Source: Agrobacterium vitis (GTDB lineage: Bacteria > Pseudomonadota > Alphaproteobacteria > Rhizobiales > Rhizobiaceae). From it: a stretch of DNA of 64,000 nucleotides. Below the pieces are notes generated by a model. It did no database searches, was not told the origin of the DNA, and saw nothing but the letters and a program-made list of their open reading frames with translations. Location: NCBI RefSeq assembly GCF_037039395.1, contig NZ_CP146242.1:3421001-3485000 (forward strand). The letters are read 5' to 3'. Shown piece after piece: positions 1-8,113 of the stretch. Position 1 is the stretch's first letter, and the number at the start of each line of letters is the position of its first letter. The translations under genes and the position numbers were made by a program.

Positions 1-505
1 CAAGCCACCAGAAATAGGGTGCGTCGAATACGGCTGAGCGCGCATAAAGCGGCAGGATCAGCGTGGCAATTGCCGCGCCCAGCGTGACGACCACCGGCAG
101 GCGAATGAAGGCCAGACCAAACAGGCTCATCAGCGCGATGGCGTGGAGAATGCCGAAAAAGATCCAGCCCGCCCCCATGGCCAGATAGGTGGCAACGGAT
201 ATGGCAAAGGCACTAGCGCCGATCTGCGCCAGCCGCTTGCCAAAGGACTTCCATCGGATGCCATTTCGATGCGCCAGCACCAGGCCGATGCCGACCAGGA
301 ACAGAAAGGTCGAGGCGATGCAACGGGCATAGATCTTCAGAACCCCGGTTTCCGCCGTGCCCGGTGGCAGATAGCCAAAGAATTCCAGATCCCAACTGAA
401 ATGATAGGAAGCCATCGCCAGCAGCGCCAGTCCGCGCATTGCATCGAGCAGTCCGATGCGGGTGGTGGATTTGGCAGGAAGGGGAGATTCGGTTGGAAAA
501 GCCAC
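1..505 (-). CDS. DUF1624 / heparan-alpha-glucosaminide N-acetyltransferase-like membrane protein (3' part cut off by window edge)
   Basis: The reverse strand encodes a hydrophobic protein that runs off the left edge. After an N-terminal cytoplasmic stretch it reads GLLDAMRGLALLAMASYHFSWDL in outline, then helices around FLFLVGIGLVLAHR, ISVATYLAMGAGWIFFG and LHAIALMSLFGLAFI. The opening 'D-RG-A---M--YH--WDL' pattern and the later 'R-L-FFGILHAIA' pattern are typical of the DUF1624/HGSNAT-like acyltransferases, integral membrane proteins thought to acylate glycans. I chose the GTG start at 505 because an AGGA motif lies about 6 bases upstream and a stop codon lies just beyond it in frame. About 168 residues are visible. 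The exact substrate cannot be read from the sequence. Confidence 0.72.
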   Translation of the reverse strand, partial: MAFPTESPLPAKSTTRIGLLDAMRGLALLAMASYHFSWDLEFFGYLPPGTAETGVLKIYARCIASTFLFLVGIGLVLAHRNGIRWKSFGKRLAQIGASAFAISVATYLAMGAGWIFFGILHAIALMSLFGLAFIRLPVVVTLGAAIATLILPLYARSAVFDAPYFWWL

Positions 506-633
506 GCGATGTCCTGAAACAACTATCTACAGCGACCGGATATGCTGGAGGGCAAAAGGTCACCGGGGCAGATCATGCCCTTGGTTCGAGTTATACCAAG
601 GTCACTTTAAATGACACCTGGCATCACGGTCCT

Positions 634-1416
634 TTACGACATTCCAGATGACCTGTCGCCATCGGTTGCGTGATGGGGGCTGGTTTGAAGGCTTGCTGTC
701 ATCTGTCCAGGCGCGGAGAGCGGATTTTTCAGCATGGCGGCCAGCCGGGCATTGGAGAAGAACTGGCGATGCACCAGCACGAAGAAAATCAGCACCGTGG
801 TTGCCATGAACATATAGGCGTTCAGGAACCAGCCGAGATAGCCCATCGACATGAAGATCGCCCGCAGGCCTGAATTGAAATTCTGCGCGGCGATGACATT
901 CATGGCAATCACGGTTTCGGCCGCGTCTTCGGCTGCGGCCGGATCCTGGCGAACCTCCGCATGCATGGGGAGGCCGCCGAACAGGATGGTGCAATAGTTG
1001 AACAGGCGATAGGACCAGCCGAATTTGAAGAAAGAATAGCCGAAAATCGCGATCAGCCCGCAGACTTTCAATTCAAATGCGGCCCGCCCGCCCGCCCCGA
1101 ATAAAGGAAGGTCCCGAAGCACCAGATCGACCTTTTCTGTGGCGCCCAGCATCGCGAAACAGCCCCCAATGGCGATGATCGAGGTCGAGGCAAAGAAGGC
1201 GGTGCCGTTTTGCAGACCGGCGAGGATCTGCGTGTCGATCATCCGCAGGTCGCGCTTCAGCGCATTGAAGATCCAGGCGCGGCGGCGCTCTGCCATGATC
1301 CGGCTGAGGCTGAGGCGGGATTTGATCAGACGGCCGTTGGTTAAAAAAGCCAGACCAAACCAGCCGCAGAAAAACAGCAGCAGAGCAAGCCAATCCAGAA
1401 GGGTCATGTCCGACAT
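634..1416 (-). CDS. DUF599 family membrane protein
   Basis: A 260-residue protein with an N-terminal membrane segment (residues 6-26), a basic cytoplasmic loop containing MAERRRAW, and three further hydrophobic segments (about 68-90, 112-132 and 195-220). The arrangement matches the DUF599 family, found widely in proteobacteria with no assigned biochemical role. The protein begins MSDMTLLDW. The C-terminal tail of about 35 residues is polar and probably cytoplasmic. It lies on the same strand as the acyltransferase gene, 128 bases upstream of it, so co-transcription is possible. Family membership is fairly secure; function is unknown. Confidence 0.8.
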   Translation of the reverse strand: MSDMTLLDWLALLLFFCGWFGLAFLTNGRLIKSRLSLSRIMAERRRAWIFNALKRDLRMIDTQILAGLQNGTAFFASTSIIAIGGCFAMLGATEKVDLVLRDLPLFGAGGRAAFELKVCGLIAIFGYSFFKFGWSYRLFNYCTILFGGLPMHAEVRQDPAAAEDAAETVIAMNVIAAQNFNSGLRAIFMSMGYLGWFLNAYMFMATTVLIFFVLVHRQFFSNARLAAMLKNPLSAPGQMTASLQTSPHHATDGDRSSGMS

Positions 1417-1747
1417 TGTCTTTCAAACTTTGGGGGTAACGACAGGTGATGAGTGTTGCGAATCTGCACTTTTCATCCTGTTTTATCACGCTGGGCTGAT
1501 TTTATCATGATAGGCCGAGGCCAATTCACAAAGCGCCAATATCGATTGTCACTGTCGATGATGGAGGTGAAGCGCTCGTGCCAAGGTGCTTGCTGTATCA
1601 TTTTAAGAAATATGCAGCTCTGGCTGTTGTCAGCGATTGAGCAAGGCTGCCAAATCGTCTATCCATGCTGTGCTCGGGGGCTTTCGGGGGATTGGCCTCG
1701 TGCCTGCCGCATTGTTGCGGTAGAAATCCGCTTTACGGCGGGGGACG

Positions 1748-1783
1748 ACAGCGCGGCTGGAGATGAGCCGCGCTGTTTTTGTT
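1748..1783 (+). terminator. Rho-independent terminator with no upstream gene
   Basis: CAGCGCGGCT (1749-1758) pairs perfectly with AGCCGCGCTG (1766-1775) across a 7-base loop and is followed at once by TTTTTGTTT. This is a textbook intrinsic terminator pointing rightward. The nearest upstream gene is on the opposite strand, so the transcript being ended is probably a small RNA starting somewhere in 1440-1740. Confidence 0.75.
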
Positions 1784-1909
1784 TCGCGGCCCTGTCTCTG
1801 TTTTGCGGCGCTGTCTCTGCGGCCTTTATCTTCGCGGCCTTTGTCGCTGCAGTTTCACTGAATGTCGATCCTTCATCAGGAATTTGCAGAGGATAAGGTT
1901 AGAGTTTAT

Positions 1910-1975
1910 GCACAATTCTTTGGACCGGTATCGGTTTGAAGAGAAATTGTGCAACAAATATAAAGAGCTACAGCG
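1910..1975 (+). repeat. Dispersed hairpin repeat, copy a
   Basis: GCACAATT (1910-1917) pairs with AATTGTGC (1945-1952), and an inner ACCG-gtat-CGGT stem sits between them. A conserved single-stranded tail (acaaatataaag--ctacagcg) follows to 1975. The same structure with different but compensating bases occurs at 5501-5567, and a shorter version at 5164-5210. Confidence 0.75.
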
Positions 1976-2046
1976 GAACTTTGTGTGCCATATATGGAAC
2001 ACTATGCTGTCGCTATTGGCTGCGGCTTCACGGGTAGGGTCCTTGC

Positions 2047-3450
2047 ATGTTTCTTTCCGTCTTCGACGTTTTCAAGATCGGCATCGGGCCATCCAGCTCG
2101 CACACGATGGGGCCGATGTCGGCAGCAGGCCGGTTTCTTGACCTGATCCTGTCCAATGACTGGCCGCGCCCGGCTGGCGCCGAGGTTGCGGCGCTGAAGG
2201 TCAGCCTGCACGGTTCTCTGGCCTATACGGGCGTCGGCCATGGCACCGACCGCGCCGTTATCATCGGCTTGACCGGCGAGATGCCCGACAGGGTCGATCC
2301 GGATCGGATGGCAGAACTTGTCGCCGAGGTGCAGCACAGCGGCAAGGTCTGTCCTGCGGGGCATCCGGCTTATCAGTTCAATCCGGCCACCGATCTGGTG
2401 TTGGACAAGAAGACGCCGCTGCCGGGCCACGCCAATGGCATGCGATTTTCCGCCTTTGACAAGCAGGGCCGTCTGCTGCTGACGACGGTTTATTATTCCA
2501 TCGGTGGCGGTTTCGTGGTGACCGATATCGAGCTTGCCGCCGTGCAGAAGACAAAGAAGACGGAAACTCACGCCGTCAAAGTGCCTTATCCTTTCGCCTC
2601 CGCCCGGCAGATGCTGGCCATGGCAACGTCATCAGGGCTGACGATTGCCCAGATGAAGCGCGCCAATGAGGAAGTTTCCCTGAGCCGCCAGGCGCTGGAT
2701 GAAGGCCTCGACCGGCTTTGGGCGGCGATGAGCGGCTGTATCGATCGCGGCCTGCGGGGCGAGGGCGAACTGCCCGGCGGCCTCAAGGTCAAGCGTCGCG
2801 CCCGTTACATTCATGACAAGCTCCAGGAGGAATGGCGCTCCAACCGGCAGAACCCGCTGCTCGCCAATGACTGGCTCTCGGTCTATGCCATGGCCGTCAA
2901 CGAGGAAAATGCCGCTGGCGGCAGGGTGGTGACGGCGCCGACCAATGGTGCAGCAGGCGTCGTGCCTGCGACGATCCGTTATTACCTGCATTTTCACCCT
3001 GATGCCGATCAGGAAGGCATCCGCGATTATCTGCTGACGGCTGCGGCCATTGGTGGCATTATCAAGCACAATGCCTCGATTTCCGGCGCCGAAGTCGGTT
3101 GCCAGGGAGAGGTGGGTTCGGCAGCGGCCATGGCTGCGGCAGGGTTGGCGGCGGTAATGGGCGGTAGCCCGGAGCAGATCGAAAACGCCGCCGAGATCGC
3201 GCTGGAACACCATCTCGGCATGACCTGCGATCCGGTGGGCGGGCTGGTGCAGGTGCCCTGCATCGAGCGTAATGCGCTGGGTGCTGTCAAGGCGGTGACG
3301 GCGGCCTCGCTGGCCATCAAGGGCGATGGCAGCCATTTCGTGCCGCTCGACGCCTGTATCGAGACCATGCGCCAGACCGGCAACGACATGAGTGAGAAAT
3401 ATAAAGAGACCTCGCTCGGTGGCTTGGCCGTCAATGTGGTGGAATGTTAA
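2047..3450 (+). CDS. sdaA: L-serine ammonia-lyase (L-serine dehydratase), single-chain iron-sulfur type
   Basis: Converts L-serine to pyruvate and ammonia in the cytoplasm with a 4Fe-4S cluster instead of pyridoxal phosphate. The 467-residue protein starts with [18 protein letters not shown], the signature of the beta domain, and ends with the alpha domain. That alpha domain carries the cluster cysteines expected for the family: Cys352 (in [10 protein letters not shown]), Cys394 (MTCDPVGG) and Cys405 (VPCIERN). The length fits the fused single-chain enzymes. Both domains are intact. The downstream DUF1489 gene follows within about 45 bases and is probably co-transcribed. Confidence 0.96.
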   Translation: MFLSVFDVFKIGIGPSSSHTMGPMSAAGRFLDLILSNDWPRPAGAEVAALKVSLHGSLAYTGVGHGTDRAVIIGLTGEMPDRVDPDRMAELVAEVQHSGKVCPAGHPAYQFNPATDLVLDKKTPLPGHANGMRFSAFDKQGRLLLTTVYYSIGGGFVVTDIELAAVQKTKKTETHAVKVPYPFASARQMLAMATSSGLTIAQMKRANEEVSLSRQALDEGLDRLWAAMSGCIDRGLRGEGELPGGLKVKRRARYIHDKLQEEWRSNRQNPLLANDWLSVYAMAVNEENAAGGRVVTAPTNGAAGVVPATIRYYLHFHPDADQEGIRDYLLTAAAIGGIIKHNASISGAEVGCQGEVGSAAAMAAAGLAAVMGGSPEQIENAAEIALEHHLGMTCDPVGGLVQVPCIERNALGAVKAVTAASLAIKGDGSHFVPLDACIETMRQTGNDMSEKYKETSLGGLAVNVVEC

Positions 3451-3495
3451 CCGTGCCGCTTGACCCGTGGCATGAAAGGTCTATCTGCAAAAGCC

Positions 3496-3933
3496 ATGGC
3501 GCTCAATCTCATCAAACTCTGTGTCGGGGCCGATAGCATCGACGATCTCAAGCACTGGGTCGCGGAACGCGCCCTGGTGGCGATGTCGGCTGGTCTGCCG
3601 CCGCAAAGTTCGCATGTCACCCGGATGATGCCCAAACGGGTCGAGGAATTGCTGGATGGCGGTTCGCTCTACTGGATTATCAAGGGCCAGGTTGCGGCCC
3701 GCCAGCCTCTGCTGGACATTGTCAGCGTTACCGGCGCGGACGGGATCAACCGTTGCGAACTGGTGCTTGGCCCCGAAGTCATCGAAACCACGCCAGCGCC
3801 ACGCCGCCCGTTTCAGGGCTGGCGTTATCTGGAGCCGAAAGACGCCCCGCGCGATCTTTCCGCCGGCGGTGCGGGCCTGGATGACATGCCCGACGACTTG
3901 AAGCGGGAACTGGCCGAACTCGGATTGTTATAG
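3496..3933 (+). CDS. DUF1489 family protein
   Basis: A small soluble protein of about 145 residues beginning MALNLIKLCVGADSIDDLKHW, the usual opening of alphaproteobacterial DUF1489 proteins. Further conserved-looking stretches are TRMMPKRVEELLDGGSLYWIIKG and a tryptophan-containing 'FQGWRYLEPKDAPRDL'. I chose the ATG at 3496 because family members usually begin MAL-LIKLCVG. In-frame upstream options are TTG at 3460 and ATG at 3472. It lies directly behind sdaA in the same direction. The function of the family is unknown. Confidence 0.82.
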   Translation: MALNLIKLCVGADSIDDLKHWVAERALVAMSAGLPPQSSHVTRMMPKRVEELLDGGSLYWIIKGQVAARQPLLDIVSVTGADGINRCELVLGPEVIETTPAPRRPFQGWRYLEPKDAPRDLSAGGAGLDDMPDDLKRELAELGLL

Positions 3934-4450
3934 GCCTTATCCGAACAGTCATTGAAAACGATTCGTCTCATTCCATTTGCGAACATCTTAAGCCGTTGAT
4001 GTGTTTGACATTTCGCCAAGCCGTGGATGTGGCTGATCTCTTTGTGCTTTGGCATTCTCCAGCGCAATGCACTGGCATATGCATGGTTTTTTAAATGGAT
4101 AATTCTTTCGTCCAAAAATCGACTTTCTTGAAATAACAAGACAGTTCAATTGGTTAGTGTATCTCTCGCTGCTTTGATCGCGGTATGCGGCGCAGTCCTC
4201 TCAGATTTTATATTTGAATTCACTAACGGTTAAGACGCATCAACTATGTTTCTGATCAAGGAATCCGAAGCGGTCACGTGTGACTGGCAGAGGCACAATC
4301 GAAGGCTGGCAGGATTACGGCATAGATTGCAAGTCGGGCGGTTCACTGTGCAGAGGCTTGCATTGCACGTGTTTGTCTGAATCGGCAGCGATTTAAGGAC
4401 GTATATGCTAAAATACTGTCCCAAACCTATGAAAGCTGGGAGAAAATTTG
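3934..4450. other. Intergenic region upstream of cheW, no feature recognised
   Basis: About 517 bases, noticeably AT-richer than its flanks, with no open frame of protein-like character on either strand and no clear hairpin terminator. It presumably holds the cheW promoter, but I cannot point to a convincing -35/-10 pair. Confidence 0.4.
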
Positions 4451-4924
4451 ATGACCACATCGCATCTGGTGCAAGCGGGCTCTCTGGAGATCATCGCCTT
4501 CCGGCTTCATGCGCAGGAATTTTGCGTTAAAACCACTTCCATTCGTGAAATTCGCGGTTGGGCCACTGTCACCCCGCTCCCCCATGCGCCTTATGAAGTG
4601 CTGGGCGTGATGAACCTGCGCGGCACGGTCATCCCGATCGTGGATCTGGCCGTTAAGCTTGGTATGGCCAATTCCGAGGTCAACCAGCGCAGCGCCGTGG
4701 TCGTCGCTGATGTCAATGGCGTTACCGTCGGTCTGCTGGTGGATGGCGTTTCCGACATTCTCACCATCCCCGCCGATCGCTTGCAGCCCTTGCCACAGGC
4801 AGCAGGGCCAAGCGCCGCCTTTTCCGATGGCATCATTGCCCAGGGCGAAAGCATGATTTGCTTTCTCAACCTCGAGCGCATGTTCGGCGTCGATGACGCA
4901 GACGACTGGGGCATGGCGGTTTAA
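4451..4924 (+). CDS. cheW: Chemotaxis coupling protein CheW
   Basis: CheW is the scaffold that links chemoreceptors to the histidine kinase CheA in the membrane-associated signalling array. The 157-residue product has the canonical core: FRLHAQEFCVKTTSIREI, LPHAPYEVLGVMNLRGTVIPIVDLAVKLG and GLLVDGVSDIL, with the MNLRG-IPIVDL stretch that forms the receptor-contacting face. The ATG at 4451 is preceded by an in-frame TTG at 4448; ATG is preferred. It stands alone, away from any cheA or cheY in this window, but a chemoreceptor gene follows 850 bases downstream. A strong terminator at 4987-5016 makes it monocistronic. Confidence 0.95.
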   Translation: MTTSHLVQAGSLEIIAFRLHAQEFCVKTTSIREIRGWATVTPLPHAPYEVLGVMNLRGTVIPIVDLAVKLGMANSEVNQRSAVVVADVNGVTVGLLVDGVSDILTIPADRLQPLPQAAGPSAAFSDGIIAQGESMICFLNLERMFGVDDADDWGMAV

Positions 4925-4986
4925 TATCCAACGTTCTTGATATTGTTGGTGTTCGACTTCTGACCTTGATGCATTTCAACAATCAC

Positions 4987-5016
4987 CCTGGACCGGCTTC
5001 GGTCCGGGGTTTTTTG
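4987..5016 (+). terminator. Rho-independent terminator of cheW
   Basis: GGACCG (4990-4995) and CGGTCC (5000-5005) form the core stem around a GCTT loop, extended by three further pairs including one G-U, followed by GGGGTTTTTT. Confidence 0.85.
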
Positions 5017-5023
5017 TGTGATC

Positions 5024-5100
5024 GGGCATTCCCGAAAAGGCAAACGAAAGCACGGGAATGAGGGGATGGCCGGCTCAATCCGAACCTGACAGACTCTACA
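5024..5100 (+). repeat. Dispersed mosaic repeat, degenerate copy (R2)
   Basis: It contains cattcccgaaaaggcaaacgaaagc followed by a gaacctgacagactcta half-palindrome at about 5083-5099. These match, in the same order, two blocks of the fuller element at 23704-23815. The sequence between the blocks has diverged, and the left half of the palindrome is lost. Confidence 0.6.
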
Positions 5101-5163
5101 GCGCCGTTCTGTGTCGTTTATCGCGTCAAAGGGTTTGCTGTCGCTCTCTATAGCTGTTGGGTC

Positions 5164-5210
5164 ATTGTTTGCACCGGAATCGGTTTAAACAATTATCCAG
5201 CAGGGAATAT
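5164..5210 (+). repeat. Dispersed hairpin repeat, copy c (shortened)
   Basis: ATTGTTT (5164-5170) pairs with AAACAAT (5187-5193) around the ACCG-gaat-CGGT core shared with the copies at 1910 and 5501, and is followed by a degenerate tail (tatccagcagggaatat). The stem is shorter than in the other two copies. Confidence 0.6.
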
Positions 5211-5261
5211 CTGAAACGCCCTCTTGCAATTCTGCCTCAGGTCGTTGAAAACGCTGCTTAC

Positions 5262-5346
5262 GCGGACGTGGCGAAACTGGTAGACGCAAGGGACTTAAAA
5301 TCCCTCGGAGCAATCTGTACGGGTTCGACCCCCGTCGTCCGCACCA
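5262..5346 (+). tRNA. tRNA-Leu (anticodon UAA)
   Basis: An 85-base type II tRNA. The acceptor arms GCGGACG (5262-5268) and CGTCCGC (5336-5342) are fully complementary, with discriminator A at 5343 and an encoded CCA at 5344-5346. The D-loop contains tggtaga, the anticodon loop CTTAAAA gives TAA, and there is an extended variable arm as expected for leucine tRNAs. The T-loop is GTTCGAC. It reads UUA and, by wobble, UUG codons. Confidence 0.96.
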
Positions 5347-5382
5347 AGCACATTTCCTGTTCCGCCATTCCTGGAATTTTCC

Positions 5383-5465
5383 AGGGAAAATGGACGCGGA
5401 TTTTCCAGAAAAGACAATTGAAAACAGAGAGATCGCTGGTTCGGTGTGAACCTGGCAGGCCGCTG
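5383..5465 (+). repeat. Dispersed mosaic repeat, degenerate copy (R3)
   Basis: The blocks ggaaaatggacgcgga, ttttccagaaaagacaattgaaaac, ctggttc and gaacctggcaggc occur in the same order as in the fuller element at 23704-23815, each with substitutions. The ctggttc/gaacctgg pair keeps the inner palindrome. Confidence 0.55.
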
Positions 5466-5500
5466 TCTTCCGTCGATTGCTTTTCCCGCAACAGGCGACC

Positions 5501-5567
5501 GCATAATTCCTTAGATCGGAATCGATGTGCGGATAAAATTATGCAGCAAATATAAAGCACTATAGCG
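5501..5567 (+). repeat. Dispersed hairpin repeat, copy b
   Basis: GCATAATT (5501-5508) pairs with AATTATGC (5537-5544), the inner stem is ATCG-gaat-CGAT-like, and the tail agcaaatataaag--ctatagcg matches copy a. Relative to copy a, both sides of the outer stem (GCAC/GTGC to GCAT/ATGC) and of the inner stem (ACCG/CGGT to ATCG/CGAT) have changed together. Confidence 0.78.
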
Positions 5568-5771
5568 GCCTTAATCTTAAGTATATGAAAATTAGAATTT
5601 ACTAAAAATTAGATTTTAACCGGTAGTTTCTCCAGATGCCGCCGGAGCTGCCGATCGTTGCTACGGATCGTTCTGTGCGGATTGGCGGGGACGGGTACAG
5701 GCCCCGCGCGCCCAAAATTTACTCCCACATTAACTCAAAGGTCGAAGCACCCGGAGTTACGAGGCAATGAG

Positions 5772-7739
5772 ATGAAAAACCTACCAATCATCGGGAAATT
5801 TCTGTCGATCATGGCGCTGTTCGGGTTGTTTACTCTCGGCATTGCGGCCTATTCCGGAGCCAATCTGAAATCGATCGATACTGGCTATAGTGGCCTGCTG
5901 CAGCAGGAGGCCACCGCTTCGCTTTATCTGGCGCGCGCCAACCGGTCGATGCAGTCTGCACGGGCCTCTTTGGCAGATATCATGCTGTCGCGTACGGACG
6001 CACTCAATCAGTCTGCGGCAAAGGAATTCGAAACGGCTCGAGGTTCTTTCGTGACGTTCATGGATATAGCGGCAAAGGCTCTTCCTGCTAATGCCGACAT
6101 CGCCGCGCTTAAAGCTGATGCTTTGAAAATTCTCGATCAGAGCTGTGGCAATGCCATGCAGGCGGGTAAAGCCGCGACCAGCGATGATGAAGTCGCAAGA
6201 TCTCAGTCGACTTTTCTGAAGGAATGCCAGCCTGAGTTTGCAAAGATTTCGCCGCGCTTTACCGAAGTCGTTACGACAATTAGCAAGGCTTCCGATGCAG
6301 AAAGCAAAGACCTTTCCGATATGACCAATAGCACGGTGATGACGACTGTGATTGGCGTGCTGGTAGGCTTGGTTCTCGTTCTGACAATCGGCTTTTTCGC
6401 CATCCGCGCCTGGATGGTTGTGCCGATCCGCGAACTGGCCACCAAGATGGGCATTCTGTCCGGCGGCGATCTTTCGGCAATGGTTGATGGTGTCGATCGT
6501 CGCGATGAAATCGGTGTCATGGCGCGCGCTGTGCAGATCTTCAAGGATAACGGTCTTGCCGCCCGCGAGCTGGAAAAACAGGCCGCTGCGGTCCGCGACA
6601 TGAGCGAAGTGGAACGCCAGCGCGTTGCCGAGGCCGATGCCAAGCGCTCCGCTGAAATGGCCCAGGCAACGTCTGGCCTGGCGGAAGGCTTGAAGCGGCT
6701 TTCGGCTGGAGATCTGACATTCCAGCTTACCCAGAAATTTGCCACGGAATTCGAAAACTTGCGTACCGACTTCAACAGCACGGTTGAGCAATTGCGTGAC
6801 ACGATGTCGTCCGTTGCCATCTCGACCAGCTCGATTGACAGCGGTTCGCGTGAAGTGAGCCAAAGCGCCAACGACCTGTCGAAACGTACCGAACAACAGG
6901 CAGCCTCGTTGGAAGAAACAGCCGCCGCATTGGATCAGATCACCACCAATGTCTCCAATTCCTCCAAGCGTGCGGAAGAGGCCCGGGCTATGGCCGTCCA
7001 GGCCAACCAGTCGGCCCGGCAGTCCGGCGAAGTGGTCTCGAATGCCGTCAACGCCATGCAGCGGATCGAGCAGTCGTCCAGCCAGATCTCCAACATTATC
7101 GGCGTGATCGATGAAATCGCCTTCCAGACCAATCTTCTGGCGCTGAATGCCGGTGTCGAAGCGGCGCGGGCAGGTGAGGCTGGTAAGGGCTTTGCGGTGG
7201 TCGCCCAGGAAGTGCGCGAACTTGCTCAGCGCTCTGCCCAGGCTGCCAAGGAAATCAAGGACCTGATCCGCAATTCTGCCAGCGAAGTTGAAAACGGCGT
7301 CAAGCTGGTGACCGCAACAGGTGATGTTCTGAAGATCATCGAAGGCCATGTCGTCGCCATCAATGGACAACTCGACGCCATCGCCATTTCGGCGCGCGAA
7401 CAGTCCGTCGGGCTCTCCGAGGTGAATATCGCCGTCAACCAGATGGACCAGGTTACCCAGCAGAATGCCGCCATGGTGGAAGAAGCCACCGCCGCCAGCT
7501 CTTCGCTGGCCAATGAAGCGGAAAAGCTGCGCCATCTGGTCAGTCAGTTCCAGATTGGTTCCGGTTCGTCAGGCTTAGTGGCCAATGCCGCCCCGTCCGG
7601 AGGCCGGTCCGCTGGTCCTGTTCCAGCCAGCGCCGGGCAAAGGCCTGTCGCGTCACCCGCCCGCCGCATGGTCGGTCAGGTCGCCAAGGCACTCGGCATG
7701 AATACCGCAGCCAAGCAGGAAAGCTGGGAGGAGTTTTAA
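5772..7739 (+). CDS. Methyl-accepting chemotaxis protein with C-terminal CheR/CheB-type pentapeptide
   Basis: A transmembrane chemoreceptor of 655 residues. It has a first membrane helix at about residues 9-28 and a periplasmic sensory region of about 160 residues with a helical, 4HB-like composition. The second helix lies at about 193-213 ([19 protein letters not shown]), followed by HAMP and the cytoplasmic signalling hairpin, whose tip [20 protein letters not shown] lies near residue 445. The protein ends SWEEF, which fits the xWxxF pentapeptide that tethers the adaptation enzymes CheR and CheB in other bacteria. I start at ATG 5772 ([10 protein letters not shown]), where the membrane helix begins; an in-frame upstream extension to 5658 looks non-coding. 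The ligand is unknown. It probably signals through CheW, which is encoded upstream. Confidence 0.94.
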   Translation: MKNLPIIGKFLSIMALFGLFTLGIAAYSGANLKSIDTGYSGLLQQEATASLYLARANRSMQSARASLADIMLSRTDALNQSAAKEFETARGSFVTFMDIAAKALPANADIAALKADALKILDQSCGNAMQAGKAATSDDEVARSQSTFLKECQPEFAKISPRFTEVVTTISKASDAESKDLSDMTNSTVMTTVIGVLVGLVLVLTIGFFAIRAWMVVPIRELATKMGILSGGDLSAMVDGVDRRDEIGVMARAVQIFKDNGLAARELEKQAAAVRDMSEVERQRVAEADAKRSAEMAQATSGLAEGLKRLSAGDLTFQLTQKFATEFENLRTDFNSTVEQLRDTMSSVAISTSSIDSGSREVSQSANDLSKRTEQQAASLEETAAALDQITTNVSNSSKRAEEARAMAVQANQSARQSGEVVSNAVNAMQRIEQSSSQISNIIGVIDEIAFQTNLLALNAGVEAARAGEAGKGFAVVAQEVRELAQRSAQAAKEIKDLIRNSASEVENGVKLVTATGDVLKIIEGHVVAINGQLDAIAISAREQSVGLSEVNIAVNQMDQVTQQNAAMVEEATAASSSLANEAEKLRHLVSQFQIGSGSSGLVANAAPSGGRSAGPVPASAGQRPVASPARRMVGQVAKALGMNTAAKQESWEEF

Positions 7740-7743
7740 TACC

Positions 7744-7788
7744 ATCTGACAGCATCGGATTTTCCGAAAACCGGTGCTGACTTTTCGG
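7744..7788. repeat. Short palindromic rhizobial-type repeat (R4)
   Basis: AGCATCGGATTTTC is an imperfect inverted match to GAAAACCGGTGCT, followed by gacttttcggc. The 'ttttccgaaaaccgg-g---cttttcgg' core is shared with part of the mosaic element at 23704. Its position directly behind the chemoreceptor stop codon is typical of such elements. Confidence 0.55.
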
Positions 7789-7807
7789 CTATATCGTCTC
7801 ATCGCTC

Positions 7808-7842
7808 AAGCCGCCCTGCGTTTCCCTCACGCAGGGCGGCTT
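7808..7842. terminator. Strong hairpin downstream of the chemoreceptor gene
   Basis: AAGCCGCCCTGCG (7808-7820) pairs perfectly with CGCAGGGCGGCTT (7830-7842). The trailing sequence is gctgttt, so the U-tract is poor, but a 13-base GC-rich stem directly after the gene suggests a terminator or transcript-end stabiliser. Confidence 0.65.
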
Positions 7843-8113
7843 GCTGTTTGGCGGAGGGAGGGACAAGAACCTGGATGGGGGGCAAGGACGAAAAAAGGTC
7901 GTGGCCGATAATTTTGTCTCTCTGTTTGGTCCAGTCTCGCAAAATTGACGTTACAGCGATATGCATCGAATAAATGCACCAACGCCGCCGCAAGATTTCC
8001 GATCCGTTGCCTGGTCGTCACCTTAAATCGGACCCGATTGAGGGAATTATGCGGTTAGCCAAAGATAGTCCTAGTTCGTCTCAATTCGGCAAAGTCCGGT
8101 AGAAGGCCCTCCC
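7843..8113. other. Intergenic sequence upstream of the CinA-like gene
   Basis: No gene or clear RNA structure is seen. With 7740-7842 it makes a 374-base gap that holds the chemoreceptor's downstream repeat and hairpin plus, presumably, the promoter of the next gene. Confidence 0.35.

Larger units (their letters stand above)
1417..2046. other. 630-base intergenic region with an orphan terminator and a hairpin repeat
   Basis: I see no convincing protein gene between the divergent DUF599 gene and sdaA. The region holds a strong rho-independent terminator on the + strand at 1748-1783 with no annotated + gene in front of it, GC-rich imperfect repeats of the form gcggc-ctgtctctg at about 1785-1850, and a dispersed hairpin repeat at 1910-1975. 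Promoters for both flanking genes must also lie here. A 147-codon open frame starting at 1453 has no recognisable protein character. Confidence 0.6.
5347..5771. other. Intergenic region between tRNA-Leu and a chemoreceptor gene, filled by repeats
   Basis: Nearly all of the first 220 bases is repeat sequence (copies at 5383-5465 and 5501-5567). The remainder is AT-rich (5575-5630) and likely holds the chemoreceptor promoter. I see no gene here. Confidence 0.5.

Noticed and set aside
1453..1896. 147-codon + strand frame upstream of sdaA
   Set aside because: Cysteine-rich and irregular, with no motif; it runs through the orphan terminator, which makes translation of the whole frame unlikely.
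5781..7535. A 584-codon open frame antisense to the first chemoreceptor gene
   Set aside because: The translation is rich in Gly, His and Arg with no domain; it mirrors the coding bias of the real gene, which has full MCP domains.
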